From Sulfitobacter sp. OXR-159 (GTDB lineage Bacteria; Pseudomonadota; Alphaproteobacteria; Rhodobacterales; Rhodobacteraceae): 64,000 bases of DNA. Shown piece by piece: positions 43,979 to 54,722 of this stretch; positions within the stretch are counted from its first letter, which is position 1, and every line of letters starts with the position of its first letter. The notes under the pieces were generated by a model. It was not told the origin of the DNA. It worked only from the letters and a program-made list of their open reading frames with translations, and did no database searches. The stretch covers positions 1-64,000 of the forward strand of contig NZ_CP139708.1 of the NCBI RefSeq assembly GCF_034377145.1, given 5' to 3'. The position numbers and the translations under genes were made by a program.

Positions 43979-44728
43979 TCAGCGCAAAATTTCTTTCAGC
44001 CAATCGGCAAAGCCGGCCACATCTGCGATGCGATGTTGTGCGTCGGTTGGCCCTTGGCCGATCTTGATGCCAAAGCCACCCATGGCCTGCGCCGCGCGAA
44101 AGCCATCTTCGTCCGTTACGTCGTCGCCTACCATTACCGGCAGCCGCTCGGCAAAGGCGGGGGAGGCCATGAAACGCGTCACCGCGCCGCCCTTGTCGAC
44201 ACCTTTCAGAGCGACTTCGCTGACCATCTTGCCATGCAGGCCGCGCAGGCTGGCGTCTTCGCCAACCAGCGTATCGACAAAGGCGCGGCAGGCTTCGCCC
44301 TGATCGGGGGCCTTGCGGTAATGCAGCGCAATCGCGCCGGGTTTGCGTTCTGACGTCACCCCATGCAGCACGGCGAATTCCTCTACCCGGTCGATCACGG
44401 GGGCGGGGATCCCTGCGCTCTGCGTTGGGGTGTGATCTGCCGCGGTGCTCAACCGTAGCTCCAACCCATGCGAGCCAGAGACCGGCAGCCGCAGTGCGCC
44501 CAAGATACGGTCCACATCCGCTAGCGCCCGGCCCGAGATCACCGCCACCGCCCCATCGGTCTGCGCAACGAGTTGCGTCAGCAGGTGGCGCGTTGCCTCC
44601 GGCAGGCAGGCGTCTTCGGGGTTGTCGACGATGGGGGCCAGCGTGCCGTCGAGATCAAGGAAAAACGCATGACGCTCGAGCGGGATTACGGGCGGCAGAT
44701 TGCTGTGCGACAAGGTGGTGCTATCCAT
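43979..44728 (-). CDS. otsB: Trehalose-6-phosphate phosphatase
   Basis: HAD-superfamily phosphatase of 249 residues that releases trehalose from trehalose-6-phosphate. The nucleophile motif is FLDLDGTLAPI (about residues 23-33), with motif II in VISGRALAD and the C-terminal VMVGDDVTDEDGF. Length is normal. It heads a minus-strand unit with the GH15 gene and is divergent from topoisomerase IB; its synthase partner otsA is encoded at 46779-48182 on the other strand, an unusual split of the pair. Confidence 0.92.
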   Translation of the reverse strand: MDSTTLSHSNLPPVIPLERHAFFLDLDGTLAPIVDNPEDACLPEATRHLLTQLVAQTDGAVAVISGRALADVDRILGALRLPVSGSHGLELRLSTAADHTPTQSAGIPAPVIDRVEEFAVLHGVTSERKPGAIALHYRKAPDQGEACRAFVDTLVGEDASLRGLHGKMVSEVALKGVDKGGAVTRFMASPAFAERLPVMVGDDVTDEDGFRAAQAMGGFGIKIGQGPTDAQHRIADVAGFADWLKEILR

Positions 44729-44949
44729 AGTGTCTGGTCTATCCGTTTCAGGGCACTGGCGTTTTCAGCGCGCGGGCGTTCTCACGAAACCTATGCGCCA
44801 GCGCAGCGAAATCAAAGGATTTATGCTGCAACTGCGCAAAGATGCGCGTCCTGCGGGGCGGGAACCCAGCCAATGCAGCGGCGTTTGCCTAGACGGCGGG
44901 CAATCTGCGCGCCCCCGCAAGACCCCGCATCACACATTCGGAACCCCAG
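44729..44949. other. Divergent region between otsB and topoisomerase IB
   Basis: A 221-base gap. The right part holds the EcfG-type promoter (44861-44885). I found no matching GGAAC/CGTT pair on the minus strand for otsB and no other recognisable element. Confidence 0.5.
44861..44885 (+). promoter_or_regulatory. EcfG-type general stress promoter upstream of topoisomerase IB
   Basis: GGAAC (44861-44865), 16-base spacer, CGTT (44882-44885), matching the alphaproteobacterial general-stress sigma consensus exactly, 65 bases before the start codon. Confidence 0.7.
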
Positions 44950-45924
44950 ATGACCGCACCGTCCACGCTTAGGTACTACCCCGACAGCAAACCCGGCATC
45001 GCGCGGCGGCGCTGCGGGCGGGGGTTTTCCTATCACGCGCCCGATGGCCGCTGCATCAAGGACAAGGCCGAACGTGAACGTCTGGTGAAATTGGCGGTGC
45101 CCCCGGCCTATGAGCAGGTCTGGATCAGCCCCCATGTTAACGGCCACCTACAGGCGACGGGGTTTGATGCGCGGGGGCGCAAACAGTATCGCTATCATCC
45201 GCTCTGGTCCGAGGCGCAGGCGCAGGAGAAATACGCAAGCCTGCCCGAATTTGCCGAGACCCTGCCGCGCATCCGCCGCCGCGTGCGCCGGGACCTCAAG
45301 GAAGAGTTGGGCGAACGTGACTTTGCACTGGCCGCCGCTGTGGCGATGATCGACCGCCTGTCGCTGCGCGTGGGCAATCAAGTCTACGCCAAGACCAACC
45401 GCACCTATGGCACGCTGACCTTGAAGCGGCGGCATCTGGTCTTGAAAGACGGGAAATTGCAGGCCTCCTTCATGGCGAAGGGCGGCAAGCGGGTTCGCCG
45501 CCAGATCGCTAACCGCACCCTGATGCGCGCCTTGGAGAAAATCCGCGATCTGCCGGGCGCGGACCTGCTGACCTGGCTCGACGAAGAGGGGGAGCCGCGC
45601 GGGCTGACCTCTTCGGCCCTGAATGATTATATCGCCGAGGCCGCTGGAGCCGAAGGGTTCTCTGCCAAGACCTTTCGCACTTGGGCCGGGTCTGTCGCGG
45701 CCTTCGACGTGGCGCTAAAGGACGACAAACCGACCATCAAAGCCATGGCCGAAGCGGCGGCCCAGCGGCTGCACAACACGCCCACCATTGCACGCAACAG
45801 CTATATCCATCCGCAGGTCATCGACCTTTGCCAAACCCCCCAAGATCTGCCGGACCCGCCTGATATTGACGATATGACCCAAGCCGAACGGGGGCTTCTG
45901 GCCTTTTTGCGCAGCACCGCGTGA
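44950..45924 (+). CDS. DNA topoisomerase IB (poxvirus-type)
   Basis: Type IB topoisomerase of 324 residues that relaxes supercoils through a 3'-phosphotyrosine intermediate. The N-terminal domain (RRRCGRGFSYHAPDG, WISPHVNGHLQATGFDARGRKQYRYH) is followed by the catalytic domain with RVGNQVYA, the FRTWAGSVA arginine segment and the nucleophile tyrosine in IARNSYIHP. Bacterial forms are of poxvirus size. An EcfG-type promoter upstream suggests general-stress control, in keeping with the surrounding trehalose genes. Confidence 0.93.
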   Translation: MTAPSTLRYYPDSKPGIARRRCGRGFSYHAPDGRCIKDKAERERLVKLAVPPAYEQVWISPHVNGHLQATGFDARGRKQYRYHPLWSEAQAQEKYASLPEFAETLPRIRRRVRRDLKEELGERDFALAAAVAMIDRLSLRVGNQVYAKTNRTYGTLTLKRRHLVLKDGKLQASFMAKGGKRVRRQIANRTLMRALEKIRDLPGADLLTWLDEEGEPRGLTSSALNDYIAEAAGAEGFSAKTFRTWAGSVAAFDVALKDDKPTIKAMAEAAAQRLHNTPTIARNSYIHPQVIDLCQTPQDLPDPPDIDDMTQAERGLLAFLRSTA

Positions 45925-46017
45925 CCCTGAATTGACGGAATGGGCGAACTTTAACCGCGCTCAGGCATTGTTAACATGAATACTGGTATCGCCCGGCTTC
46001 AGAAGGACTGAAATTTC

Positions 46018-46614
46018 ATGAACGAGACAGGTGGGCCGACCCTCAGCGGTGTCCTTGACCAGATGGAGCATCTGTCCGGCGGTGCGGATCGGCAGATTAC
46101 TGTGGAAGAGATCATCGATTGTCTGGGCAAACATTCATTTGCTTCGACAATCCTGACCTTCAGTCTGATCTCTACCTCTCCGGCCAGCGGCATCCCCGGC
46201 TTTACGGCGTTTATCGGGTTGGTGGTCTTGTTTTTAGTGGTGCAGATGATCTTTGGCCGCGAAAGCTTGTGGCTGCCGGGCTTTATCATGCGCCGCGACA
46301 TTGCTGCGAAGAAGCTGCGCGCGGGGGTGCGCTGGCTGCGCCGCCCGGTGGATTTCGTGGATCAATATTTGCATGAGCGGTCGACCTTTATCCTGCACCG
46401 CCCGTGGATTTACTTGCCGTTGTTGATGGTGATGGCCCTGTCGATGTTCATGCCGTTCATGGAACTCGTGCCCACTTCCGGCTCTATCGCATCGGCCATG
46501 ATCGCCATTTTCGCAGCGGGCTATCTGATGCGCGACGGTAGGGTCGTGATTTTTTCGATGGTTCTGATGTCCCTGCTTCCCGTGGGGGTTGCATGGTTCT
46601 TTCTTGGGCGCTGA
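46018..46614 (+). CDS. exoD: ExoD family exopolysaccharide synthesis membrane protein
   Basis: A 198-residue inner-membrane protein of the ExoD family. An N-terminal soluble part (LSGVLDQMEHLSGGADRQITVEEIIDCLG) precedes several hydrophobic segments, with the conserved FASTILTFSLISTSPASGIPGFTAF and LPVGVAWFFLGR end. ExoD was linked to exopolysaccharide production and alkali tolerance in Sinorhizobium; the biochemical role is unknown. It follows topoisomerase IB after 93 bases on the same strand, so it may share its stress promoter. Confidence 0.87.
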   Translation: MNETGGPTLSGVLDQMEHLSGGADRQITVEEIIDCLGKHSFASTILTFSLISTSPASGIPGFTAFIGLVVLFLVVQMIFGRESLWLPGFIMRRDIAAKKLRAGVRWLRRPVDFVDQYLHERSTFILHRPWIYLPLLMVMALSMFMPFMELVPTSGSIASAMIAIFAAGYLMRDGRVVIFSMVLMSLLPVGVAWFFLGR

Positions 46615-46689
46615 AAAAATAATCGCGGCGGATTGCCATGCTGCGGCTGCAAAAGAATTGACCAAAGCCGACCAAGCTGGGAACATTTA

Positions 46690-46724
46690 CCGACCTAAAC
46701 CATTAAACCGTTAGTGGTGGTCGG
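46690..46724. other. Long imperfect hairpin upstream of otsA
   Basis: CCGACC-taa-ACCATTAA-ACCG-TTAGTGGT-GGTCGG: an outer 6-bp arm, a 3-base bulge and an inner 8-bp arm with one mismatch. No T tract follows. It may be an operator for a dimeric regulator or a 5'-leader structure of otsA (start 55 bases downstream). Confidence 0.5.
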
Positions 46725-46778
46725 CGTTCCGCCTTAGCAGGCTCGGCGGCCAAAAATTGATTGTTCCCGAGGCATAAA

Positions 46779-48182
46779 ATGGCTGGCAGATTGATTGTAA
46801 TCTCAAATCGCATCCCGTCAGAGGCCGCCCCCTCCGGTGGGTTGGTCTATGCGCTTCACGAAACCCTGCGCAAGATCGGCGGCATCTGGATCGGGTCGCA
46901 CCCGGAAACCACCGAAACCCCGTCAGAGAGCCTGAGCGAATATGGCGATCAGGGCAAATACACCCGGCTGAGCTTCAGCCTCAGCCCCGAAGATTACAAC
47001 AATTTCTACCTCGGTTTTTCGAACTCGGTGCTTTGGCCGGTCTGTCACCGTCGCGGCGATCTGGTGGAGTTGGACCGGGGGTTCGAGCGGGGCTACAGCG
47101 CTGTGAACGCGCGGCTTGCGCGGCAGGTAATGAAGGTGGCCCGGCCGGACGATATGATCTGGGTGCACGACTACCACTTCTTTCCCCTCGCAACACAACT
47201 GCGCAAGCTGGGTTTTGCGGGTAAAATCGGGTTTTTCCTGCATATTCCCTTCCCCGCTTTGGGTGATATGGGCGCCCTACCGAGGGAGGCCAATCTGGCG
47301 CATTGGCTGGCAGACTATGACCTTGTGGGCCTGCAAACCCGCGCTGACGTGGCGCGTTGCCTTGAAATGTTCCGCGCCGAGACGGACTCCGAATTCTTGA
47401 TGAACGGCACGATCAAATGCGGGTCTCGGGCGGTGGCGCTGCGGTCATTCCCTATCGGGATCGATGTGGAGACCTTTGTGCAGGCCGCCCAAGGCGGCAG
47501 CGCGCAGGACCGGCTTGCCGATGATATGGCGGGGGACATCGTGATCGGGGTGGACCGGCTGGACTACTCCAAAGGTCTGCCCAACCGCTTCCGCGCCTTT
47601 GGCCGCTATCTGGAAACCCGCGATGAGCGTGACCGGCGGGTGAGCATGGTCCAGATCGCCCCGCCAAGCCGCGAAGAGGTCGCCGCTTACCGCGAGTTGC
47701 GCTACGAATTGGAAGAACTTGTCGGCCGGGTGAACGGCGAACATGGAGAGATCGATTGGACCCCGCTGCGCTATATTCACCGCAACCTTGATCGCGATCT
47801 CTTGGCGCGGCTCTACCGCCGTGCGCGGGTGGGGATCGTCACCCCCTTTGCCGATGGGATGAACCTTGTCGCCAAGGAATATGTCGCGGCGCAAGACCCC
47901 GAAGACCCCGGCGTGCTGATCCTGTCGCATATGGCCGGCGCCGCCGAAGACTTGACGGATGCTATTCAGGTCAACCCGTACGACATCGAGGACATGAGCG
48001 AGGCGCTCAAAACCGCGCTTGCCCTGCCGTTGGAGGAACGCAAACGCCGCCATGCCAGTTGCATGGCGCAGGTGCGGGCGACGGATGTGAACCGCTGGAG
48101 CCAGAACTTTGTCGAAGCATTGCAAGCCTGCCTGCCGACGCTGGTGACCAAACCCGTCGCGCGGGAATGGACGGACGCCTAG
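46779..48182 (+). CDS. otsA: Trehalose-6-phosphate synthase
   Basis: GT20 glycosyltransferase of 467 residues that joins UDP-glucose (or another NDP-glucose) and glucose-6-phosphate. Family motifs: LIVISNRIPSE with the N-terminal loop, WPVCHRR, VHDYHFFPLATQLRK, GFFLHIPFPA, GVDRLDYSKGLPNR and PFADGMNLVAKEYVA. I start at ATG 46779 (MAGRLIV), preceded by CGAGG. With OtsB it completes trehalose synthesis. Its stop lies 9 bases from the convergent glpR stop, with no room for a separate terminator. Confidence 0.94.
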   Translation: MAGRLIVISNRIPSEAAPSGGLVYALHETLRKIGGIWIGSHPETTETPSESLSEYGDQGKYTRLSFSLSPEDYNNFYLGFSNSVLWPVCHRRGDLVELDRGFERGYSAVNARLARQVMKVARPDDMIWVHDYHFFPLATQLRKLGFAGKIGFFLHIPFPALGDMGALPREANLAHWLADYDLVGLQTRADVARCLEMFRAETDSEFLMNGTIKCGSRAVALRSFPIGIDVETFVQAAQGGSAQDRLADDMAGDIVIGVDRLDYSKGLPNRFRAFGRYLETRDERDRRVSMVQIAPPSREEVAAYRELRYELEELVGRVNGEHGEIDWTPLRYIHRNLDRDLLARLYRRARVGIVTPFADGMNLVAKEYVAAQDPEDPGVLILSHMAGAAEDLTDAIQVNPYDIEDMSEALKTALALPLEERKRRHASCMAQVRATDVNRWSQNFVEALQACLPTLVTKPVAREWTDA

Positions 48183-48191
48183 CGGCGCGCG

Positions 48192-48989
48192 TCAGGCATC
48201 CGGGGCAAAGATCACTTCGGTCTCCCAACCCTTGCATTTCTCTGCAAGCCCGGCGGGCAGGGGCAGATCGGTAAAGAACATATCCACCTCCCGCGCCGAA
48301 GCGATGCGCGCCGGGGCGGAGCGTTTGAATTTGGAATGATCCGTCACCAAAAAGGTCTTGCGCGACTGCGCGATGATACATTGGCTGACCCCCACTTCTT
48401 CGATGTCGAAGTCGAGCAGATCACCATCCGCGTCCATGGCCGAACAGCCGATCACCGCGATGTCGAACTTGAACTGGCGGATCGTTTCGATTGTCAGATT
48501 GCCGACCAGCCCACCATCCATGCGGCGCAGCGCCCCGCCCGTGAGCACAATGCGGCATTCGGGATTGTCGACCAGAATATTGGCGACATTCATGTTGTTC
48601 GTCACCACCATCAGATCGCGGTGATGCAGCAGAGCGCGGGCCACCGCCTCGGTGCTGGTGCCGATATTCAAAAAGACCGAACAACCGTCGGGAATATGTT
48701 CGGCACAGGCGCGGGCGATGTGATTCTTGGCCTCTTCGTGCAGGTTGCGCCGCTCGGCATAGCCGATGTTGCTGGCCCCCGAAGGCAGCACCGCGCCGCC
48801 ATGCACCCGCTCAAGCTTACCACTATCGGCCAGTTCCGTAAGGTCACGGCGGATGGTCTGATGGGTCACGCCGAAATGCTCGGCCAGCCCGTCGACGGTG
48901 ACTTTGCCTTCGCGCCGGGCGATTTCAAGGATGTCGGGATGGCGGAATGTCTGTGAAATGGGTGTCGCTCCTGCCTGCTGTTGGCGCAT
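48192..48989 (-). CDS. glpR: DeoR family glycerol-3-phosphate regulator
   Basis: A 265-residue DeoR-type repressor. The helix-turn-helix is near residues 20-60 (VTVDGLAEHFGVTHQTIRRDL) and the sugar-phosphate sensing domain follows (LNIGTSTEAVARAL, VVTNNMNVANIL, GGALRRMDGGLVG). I prefer ATG 48989, which has GGAG upstream, to the TTG at 49019. It is divergent from glpD, and GlpR-like half-sites lie in the shared promoter region, so it probably represses glpD-glpSTPQUV-glpK until glycerol-3-phosphate accumulates. Confidence 0.9.
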   Translation of the reverse strand: MRQQQAGATPISQTFRHPDILEIARREGKVTVDGLAEHFGVTHQTIRRDLTELADSGKLERVHGGAVLPSGASNIGYAERRNLHEEAKNHIARACAEHIPDGCSVFLNIGTSTEAVARALLHHRDLMVVTNNMNVANILVDNPECRIVLTGGALRRMDGGLVGNLTIETIRQFKFDIAVIGCSAMDADGDLLDFDIEEVGVSQCIIAQSRKTFLVTDHSKFKRSAPARIASAREVDMFFTDLPLPAGLAEKCKGWETEVIFAPDA

Positions 48990-49042
48990 TATCTCCAGTG
49001 TTTTGTCTAACGCAAGCAATCGCGCAGCAGGTTGTGGTTAGC

Positions 49043-49070
49043 ATGTTCGATATGCTGGCGAAACGAACAT
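49043..49070. promoter_or_regulatory. GlpR operator candidate in the glpR-glpD gap
   Basis: Perfect 7-bp inverted repeat ATGTTCG-N14-CGAACAT, whose arms match the halves of the E. coli GlpR consensus. Further ACGAA/TTCGT copies occur at about 49072-49077 and 49111-49116. Spacing is wider than in E. coli, so each arm may belong to a separate degenerate site. Confidence 0.65.
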
Positions 49071-49155
49071 AAACGAAAATAATTCTTGTGCAGATGAGAG
49101 TCGTTTCGTAACACTGCCCCCAATTGGACAGTCTGAGCTGGGGGAGGGCCGGATT

Positions 49156-50769
49156 TTGAACCAACAGCCCGATAGCCATGTGCCCGCTGCCCCGGTCGAT
49201 CTTTTCGTCATCGGTGGGGGCATCAACGGCGCCGGGATCGCGCGCGACGCCGCAGGACGGGGGCTGAGCGTGACCTTGGCCGAGATGAATGATCTGGCCT
49301 CGGCGACCTCTTCGGCCTCGACCAAACTGTTCCACGGCGGGCTGCGCTACCTTGAGTATTTTGAGATCGGCCTTGTGCGCCACGCGCTGACCGAACGCGA
49401 AGTGCTGCTGAAAGCGATGCCGCATATCTCTTGGCCGATGCGTTTCGTGCTGCCCTATCACCGCGACATGCGGTTTGAGGGGGACACGCCGACCTCCAAA
49501 TTGCTACGGCTGTTCATGCCTTGGATGCGGGGCCGCCGCCCGGCGTGGCTGATCCGCTTGGGCCTGTTTCTCTATGACAATCTCGGTGGTCGCGAGATCC
49601 TGCCCGCCACCCGCAGCCTTGCGCTGCGCGGCACGCCCGAAGGGGCACCGCTGGAGGATCGCTTCGAGAAAGCCTTTGAGTATTCCGACTGCTGGATCGA
49701 GGATTCGCGCCTTGTGGTGCTGAACGCCCGCGATGCGGAATTGCGCGGCGCACGCATCATGACCCGGACAAAGGTGATCTCGGCCGACCGCAATGCCGAA
49801 GGATGGGCTGTCACGGTGGAGCATGGCGCCGATGGTCAGCGCGAGGTGATCCAAGCGAAGATGCTGGTCAACGCGGGCGGCCCGTGGGTGGGCGAGATCA
49901 TCCACAACACTGCGCGGCTGAACTCCTCCGAAGGGGTCCGGCTGGTGCGGGGCAGCCATATCGTGACCAAACGGCTTTACGATCACGACAAATGCTATTT
50001 CTTCCAAGGCACCGATGGGCGGATCATCTTCACGATCCCTTATGAGCAGGATTTCACCCTGATCGGCACCACGGACGCGGATCACCCTGATCCATCCGTT
50101 ACCCCAGAATGCACCCCCGAAGAACAGGATTACCTGATCAACTTCGTGAACGGCTACCTCAAGCAGGACATTACCCGCAAAGATATCGTCTGGACCTATT
50201 CCGGTGTGCGCCCGCTTTATGACGATGGGGCCAGCAGCGCTACGGCGGCCACGCGGGATTATACGCTCAAGGTTGACGAAACCGGCGGTGCACCGATCCT
50301 CAATGTCTTTGGCGGCAAGATCACCACTTACCGCAAACTGGCCGAAGATGCGCTGGAGTTGATCGCCCCGCATTTCGGCGGGCTGCCGGATCATTGGACC
50401 GCTGGCGTGGCGCTGCCCGGCGGTGATTTCCCGGTGGACGGTGTCGCGCAGTTGATAGCGCGGCTGAATGCGGATTATGACTTTCTTGATGAAAGCTGGG
50501 CAGCACGGCTGATCCGCGCCTATGGTACCGATGCATGGGCGATGATGGGCGCGGCGAAAACGCTCGCGGATATGGGCGAGCATTTCGGCGCGACTCTCAC
50601 GGCGGGTGAGGTCGCGTGGCTGATGAACAAAGAGTATGCTCTCAGCGCAGAGGACGTCGTTTGGCGCCGCAGCAAGTTGGGCCTGCGAATGGATGAGGCG
50701 CAGATCGCGCGTCTTGATGAATGGATGCAGATGCGTGCGGCGAAACAAGCCGCCTCTGCGGCGGAATGA
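49156..50769 (+). CDS. glpD: Aerobic glycerol-3-phosphate dehydrogenase
   Basis: FAD-dependent membrane-associated enzyme of 537 residues that oxidises glycerol-3-phosphate to dihydroxyacetone phosphate and passes electrons to quinone. The FAD-binding motif VIGGGINGAGIARDAAGRG starts near residue 15. SSASTKLFHGGLRYLE and the C-terminal domain (WLMNKEYALSAEDVVWRRSKLG) are diagnostic. The start is TTG 49156, with a G-rich AGGG site upstream; the next in-frame option is GTG 49180. First gene of the glycerol operon, 14 bases before glpS. Confidence 0.94.
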   Translation: MNQQPDSHVPAAPVDLFVIGGGINGAGIARDAAGRGLSVTLAEMNDLASATSSASTKLFHGGLRYLEYFEIGLVRHALTEREVLLKAMPHISWPMRFVLPYHRDMRFEGDTPTSKLLRLFMPWMRGRRPAWLIRLGLFLYDNLGGREILPATRSLALRGTPEGAPLEDRFEKAFEYSDCWIEDSRLVVLNARDAELRGARIMTRTKVISADRNAEGWAVTVEHGADGQREVIQAKMLVNAGGPWVGEIIHNTARLNSSEGVRLVRGSHIVTKRLYDHDKCYFFQGTDGRIIFTIPYEQDFTLIGTTDADHPDPSVTPECTPEEQDYLINFVNGYLKQDITRKDIVWTYSGVRPLYDDGASSATAATRDYTLKVDETGGAPILNVFGGKITTYRKLAEDALELIAPHFGGLPDHWTAGVALPGGDFPVDGVAQLIARLNADYDFLDESWAARLIRAYGTDAWAMMGAAKTLADMGEHFGATLTAGEVAWLMNKEYALSAEDVVWRRSKLGLRMDEAQIARLDEWMQMRAAKQAASAAE

Positions 50770-50782
50770 GGGGAGGACGAAC

Positions 50783-51868
50783 GTGAGTTTGATCCTAAAA
50801 AACGTGTCGAAAACGGTGGGCGGTCAAACGCATATCCACCCGACCGACCTGACCTTGGAAAAGGGCACGATGAACGTGCTTTTGGGGCCTACGTCTGCGG
50901 GCAAGACCTCGCTGATGCGGCTGATGGCCGGGCTGGATGTGCCTAATACTGGCCAAGTGATCTGGAACGGTGAAGATGTCACCGGCATGCGCGTCCAAGA
51001 CCGCAAAGTGGCGATGGTCTATCAGCAGTTCATCAACTACCCCTCGATGACCGTCTATGACAACATCGCCTCGCCGATGAAGCTGGTCGGTAAATCCAAA
51101 GACGAGATCGACCGCGCGGTGCGCGAAACCGCCGAGCTGATGCAGCTAACCCCGATGCTTGACCGCAAACCGCTGGAACTTTCGGGCGGTCAGCAACAGC
51201 GTTGCGCCTTGGCGCGGGCGCTGGTGAAAAACGCAGGTCTCGTGCTGCTGGATGAGCCGCTGGCGAACCTCGATTACAAACTGCGCGAAGAACTCCGCGC
51301 CGAGATTCCGCGCATCTTTGAACGCGCCGGGTCGATCTTTGTCTACGCCACGACAGAGCCGGAAGAGGCGCTGCTTTTGGGCGGCAACACCGCGACGCTT
51401 TGGGAGGGCCGCGTGACGCAATTCGGCCTGACGCCAAGCGTCTACCGCCGGCCCGAGAATGCCACAACGGCGCGTGTTTTCTCTGACCCGCCGATGAATT
51501 TTCTCAGCATGACCAAATCGGGCAACACGCTGCGGTTTGACGGCGGTGAAATGCCCGCGCCTGCCACGATGGCAAGCCTGAAAGACGGTGAATATACCGC
51601 CGGTTTCCGCCCCAACCACCTGACACTCGCAGCGCAGACCCCCGGCGCGATCGGCTTTGACGCGGTGCTGAACGTGACCGAGATTACGGGGTCGGAGACG
51701 TTTATCCACCTCGACTATCACGGCGCGAAATGGGTCGGGCTGGTGCATGGCATCCAGCACTTGCAACCCGGCCAGCCGCTGCCGGTCTATCTGGATCCGG
51801 CGCATATTTATCTCTTTGACGCGAACGGGGCGCTCGTCTCTGCCGCGCCCTATGCGGAGGCGGCATAA
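50783..51868 (+). CDS. glpS: Glycerol ABC transporter ATPase GlpS
   Basis: ATP-binding subunit of the glpSTPQUV glycerol importer known from Rhizobium leguminosarum, 361 residues. Walker A GPTSAGKTSLM, Q-loop VYQQFINYPS, signature LSGGQQQRCALARAL and Walker B VLLDEPLANLD are intact, but the H-loop reads YATTEPEEA, so the switch histidine is T191. The C-terminal half is an MalK/UgpC-type regulatory domain. It starts at GTG 50783 with GGGAGGA upstream. Its stop overlaps the glpT start (TAATG). It probably works as a heterodimer with GlpT. Confidence 0.92.
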   Translation: MSLILKNVSKTVGGQTHIHPTDLTLEKGTMNVLLGPTSAGKTSLMRLMAGLDVPNTGQVIWNGEDVTGMRVQDRKVAMVYQQFINYPSMTVYDNIASPMKLVGKSKDEIDRAVRETAELMQLTPMLDRKPLELSGGQQQRCALARALVKNAGLVLLDEPLANLDYKLREELRAEIPRIFERAGSIFVYATTEPEEALLLGGNTATLWEGRVTQFGLTPSVYRRPENATTARVFSDPPMNFLSMTKSGNTLRFDGGEMPAPATMASLKDGEYTAGFRPNHLTLAAQTPGAIGFDAVLNVTEITGSETFIHLDYHGAKWVGLVHGIQHLQPGQPLPVYLDPAHIYLFDANGALVSAAPYAEAA

Positions 51869-52949
51869 TGGCCAAGATCACGCTTGATAACCTTGCGCAT
51901 TCCTATCTGTCCAATCCGAGCAGTGAGGATGATTTCGCCCTCAAGGAATTGAACCACGATTGGATCGACGGCGAAGCCTATGCGCTTTTGGGCGCGTCGG
52001 GCTGTGGCAAGTCGACGCTGCTCAACATCATCTCGGGGCTTTTGCAGCCGTCGCAGGGTCGTATTCTGTTCAACGACGTGGACGTGACCCACGCGCCGAC
52101 AGCCGAGCGCAACATCGCGCAGGTCTTCCAGTTCCCGGTCGTCTACGACACGATGACCGTGCGCGATAACCTCGCCTTTCCGCTGCGCAACCGGGGCGCG
52201 GATGCCTCTTATGTTGCAGAGCGCGTGCAGCAGATCGCACAGATGATCGGCATGGAAGACGAGCTGAATCGCAAGGCGCGGGGCCTCACGGCGGATGCCA
52301 AGCAGAAGATTTCGCTGGGTCGGGGCATGGTGCGTGAGGACGTGAACGCCCTGTTGTTCGATGAGCCGCTGACCGTGATCGACCCGCATATGAAATGGGA
52401 ATTGCGCACGCAGCTAAAATCCCTGCACCATGAATTCGGCCACACGATGATCTATGTGACCCACGACCAGACCGAGGCGCTGACCTTCGCCGATAAGGTG
52501 GTGGTGATGTATGATGGCCGGGTGGTGCAGATCGGCACGCCGCAGGAACTCTTCGAGCGGCCCGCGCACACATTCGTGGGCTATTTCATCGGCTCGCCGG
52601 GGATGAACCTGTTTGATGCGCAGATCGCGGGCAATGCCGCGCAGGTTGCAGGCACAAGCATCAACTTGAATAAAACTTACGCCCCCAAGGGCGGCAAAAC
52701 CCAGCTGGGCGTCCGGCCCGAGTTTATCCGCCTTAACGGCGAAGGGCTGGGCCTGCCTGCCAAGGTGACGCGCGTCGAAGACGTGGGCCGCCACAAAATC
52801 ATCCGCCTTGATGTGGCCGGCCAGCCGGTCAGCGCCATCGCCGAAGAAGGCGCGTCCGTGCCGAGCGAAAACACCGCGATCAGTTTCGATCCGGCGGGCA
52901 TCAATGTCTATGCCGACGATTGGCGCATTAGCGCAGAGGGAGAAGCCGC

Positions 52950-52953
<4 letters not shown>
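51868..52953 (+). CDS. glpT: Glycerol ABC transporter ATPase GlpT
   Basis: Second ATPase of the glycerol importer, 361 residues (unrelated to the MFS antiporter also called GlpT). Walker [14 protein letters not shown]-loop VFQFPVVYDT, Walker B LLFDEPLTVID and an intact H-loop YVTHDQTEAL (H199) are visible. The ABC signature is degenerate: GLTADAKQKISLGRG replaces LSGGQ. Together with GlpS (good signature, no H-loop histidine) this predicts one canonical and one degenerate ATP site. The C-terminal regulatory domain follows from about residue 240. It overlaps glpS by one base and glpP by four. Confidence 0.92.
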
Positions 52954-54709
<1,756 letters not shown>

Positions 54710-54722
54710 AGGGAGACCGCTC

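Noticed and set aside
46680..46712. GGAAC and CGTT boxes upstream of otsA as an EcfG promoter
   Set aside because: The spacer is 24 bases, well outside the 16-17 expected; only the topoisomerase IB copy fits.
49504..50748. 414-codon open frame on the minus strand opposite glpD
   Set aside because: Shadow of glpD; composition is typical of reverse-strand reading of GC-rich genes.
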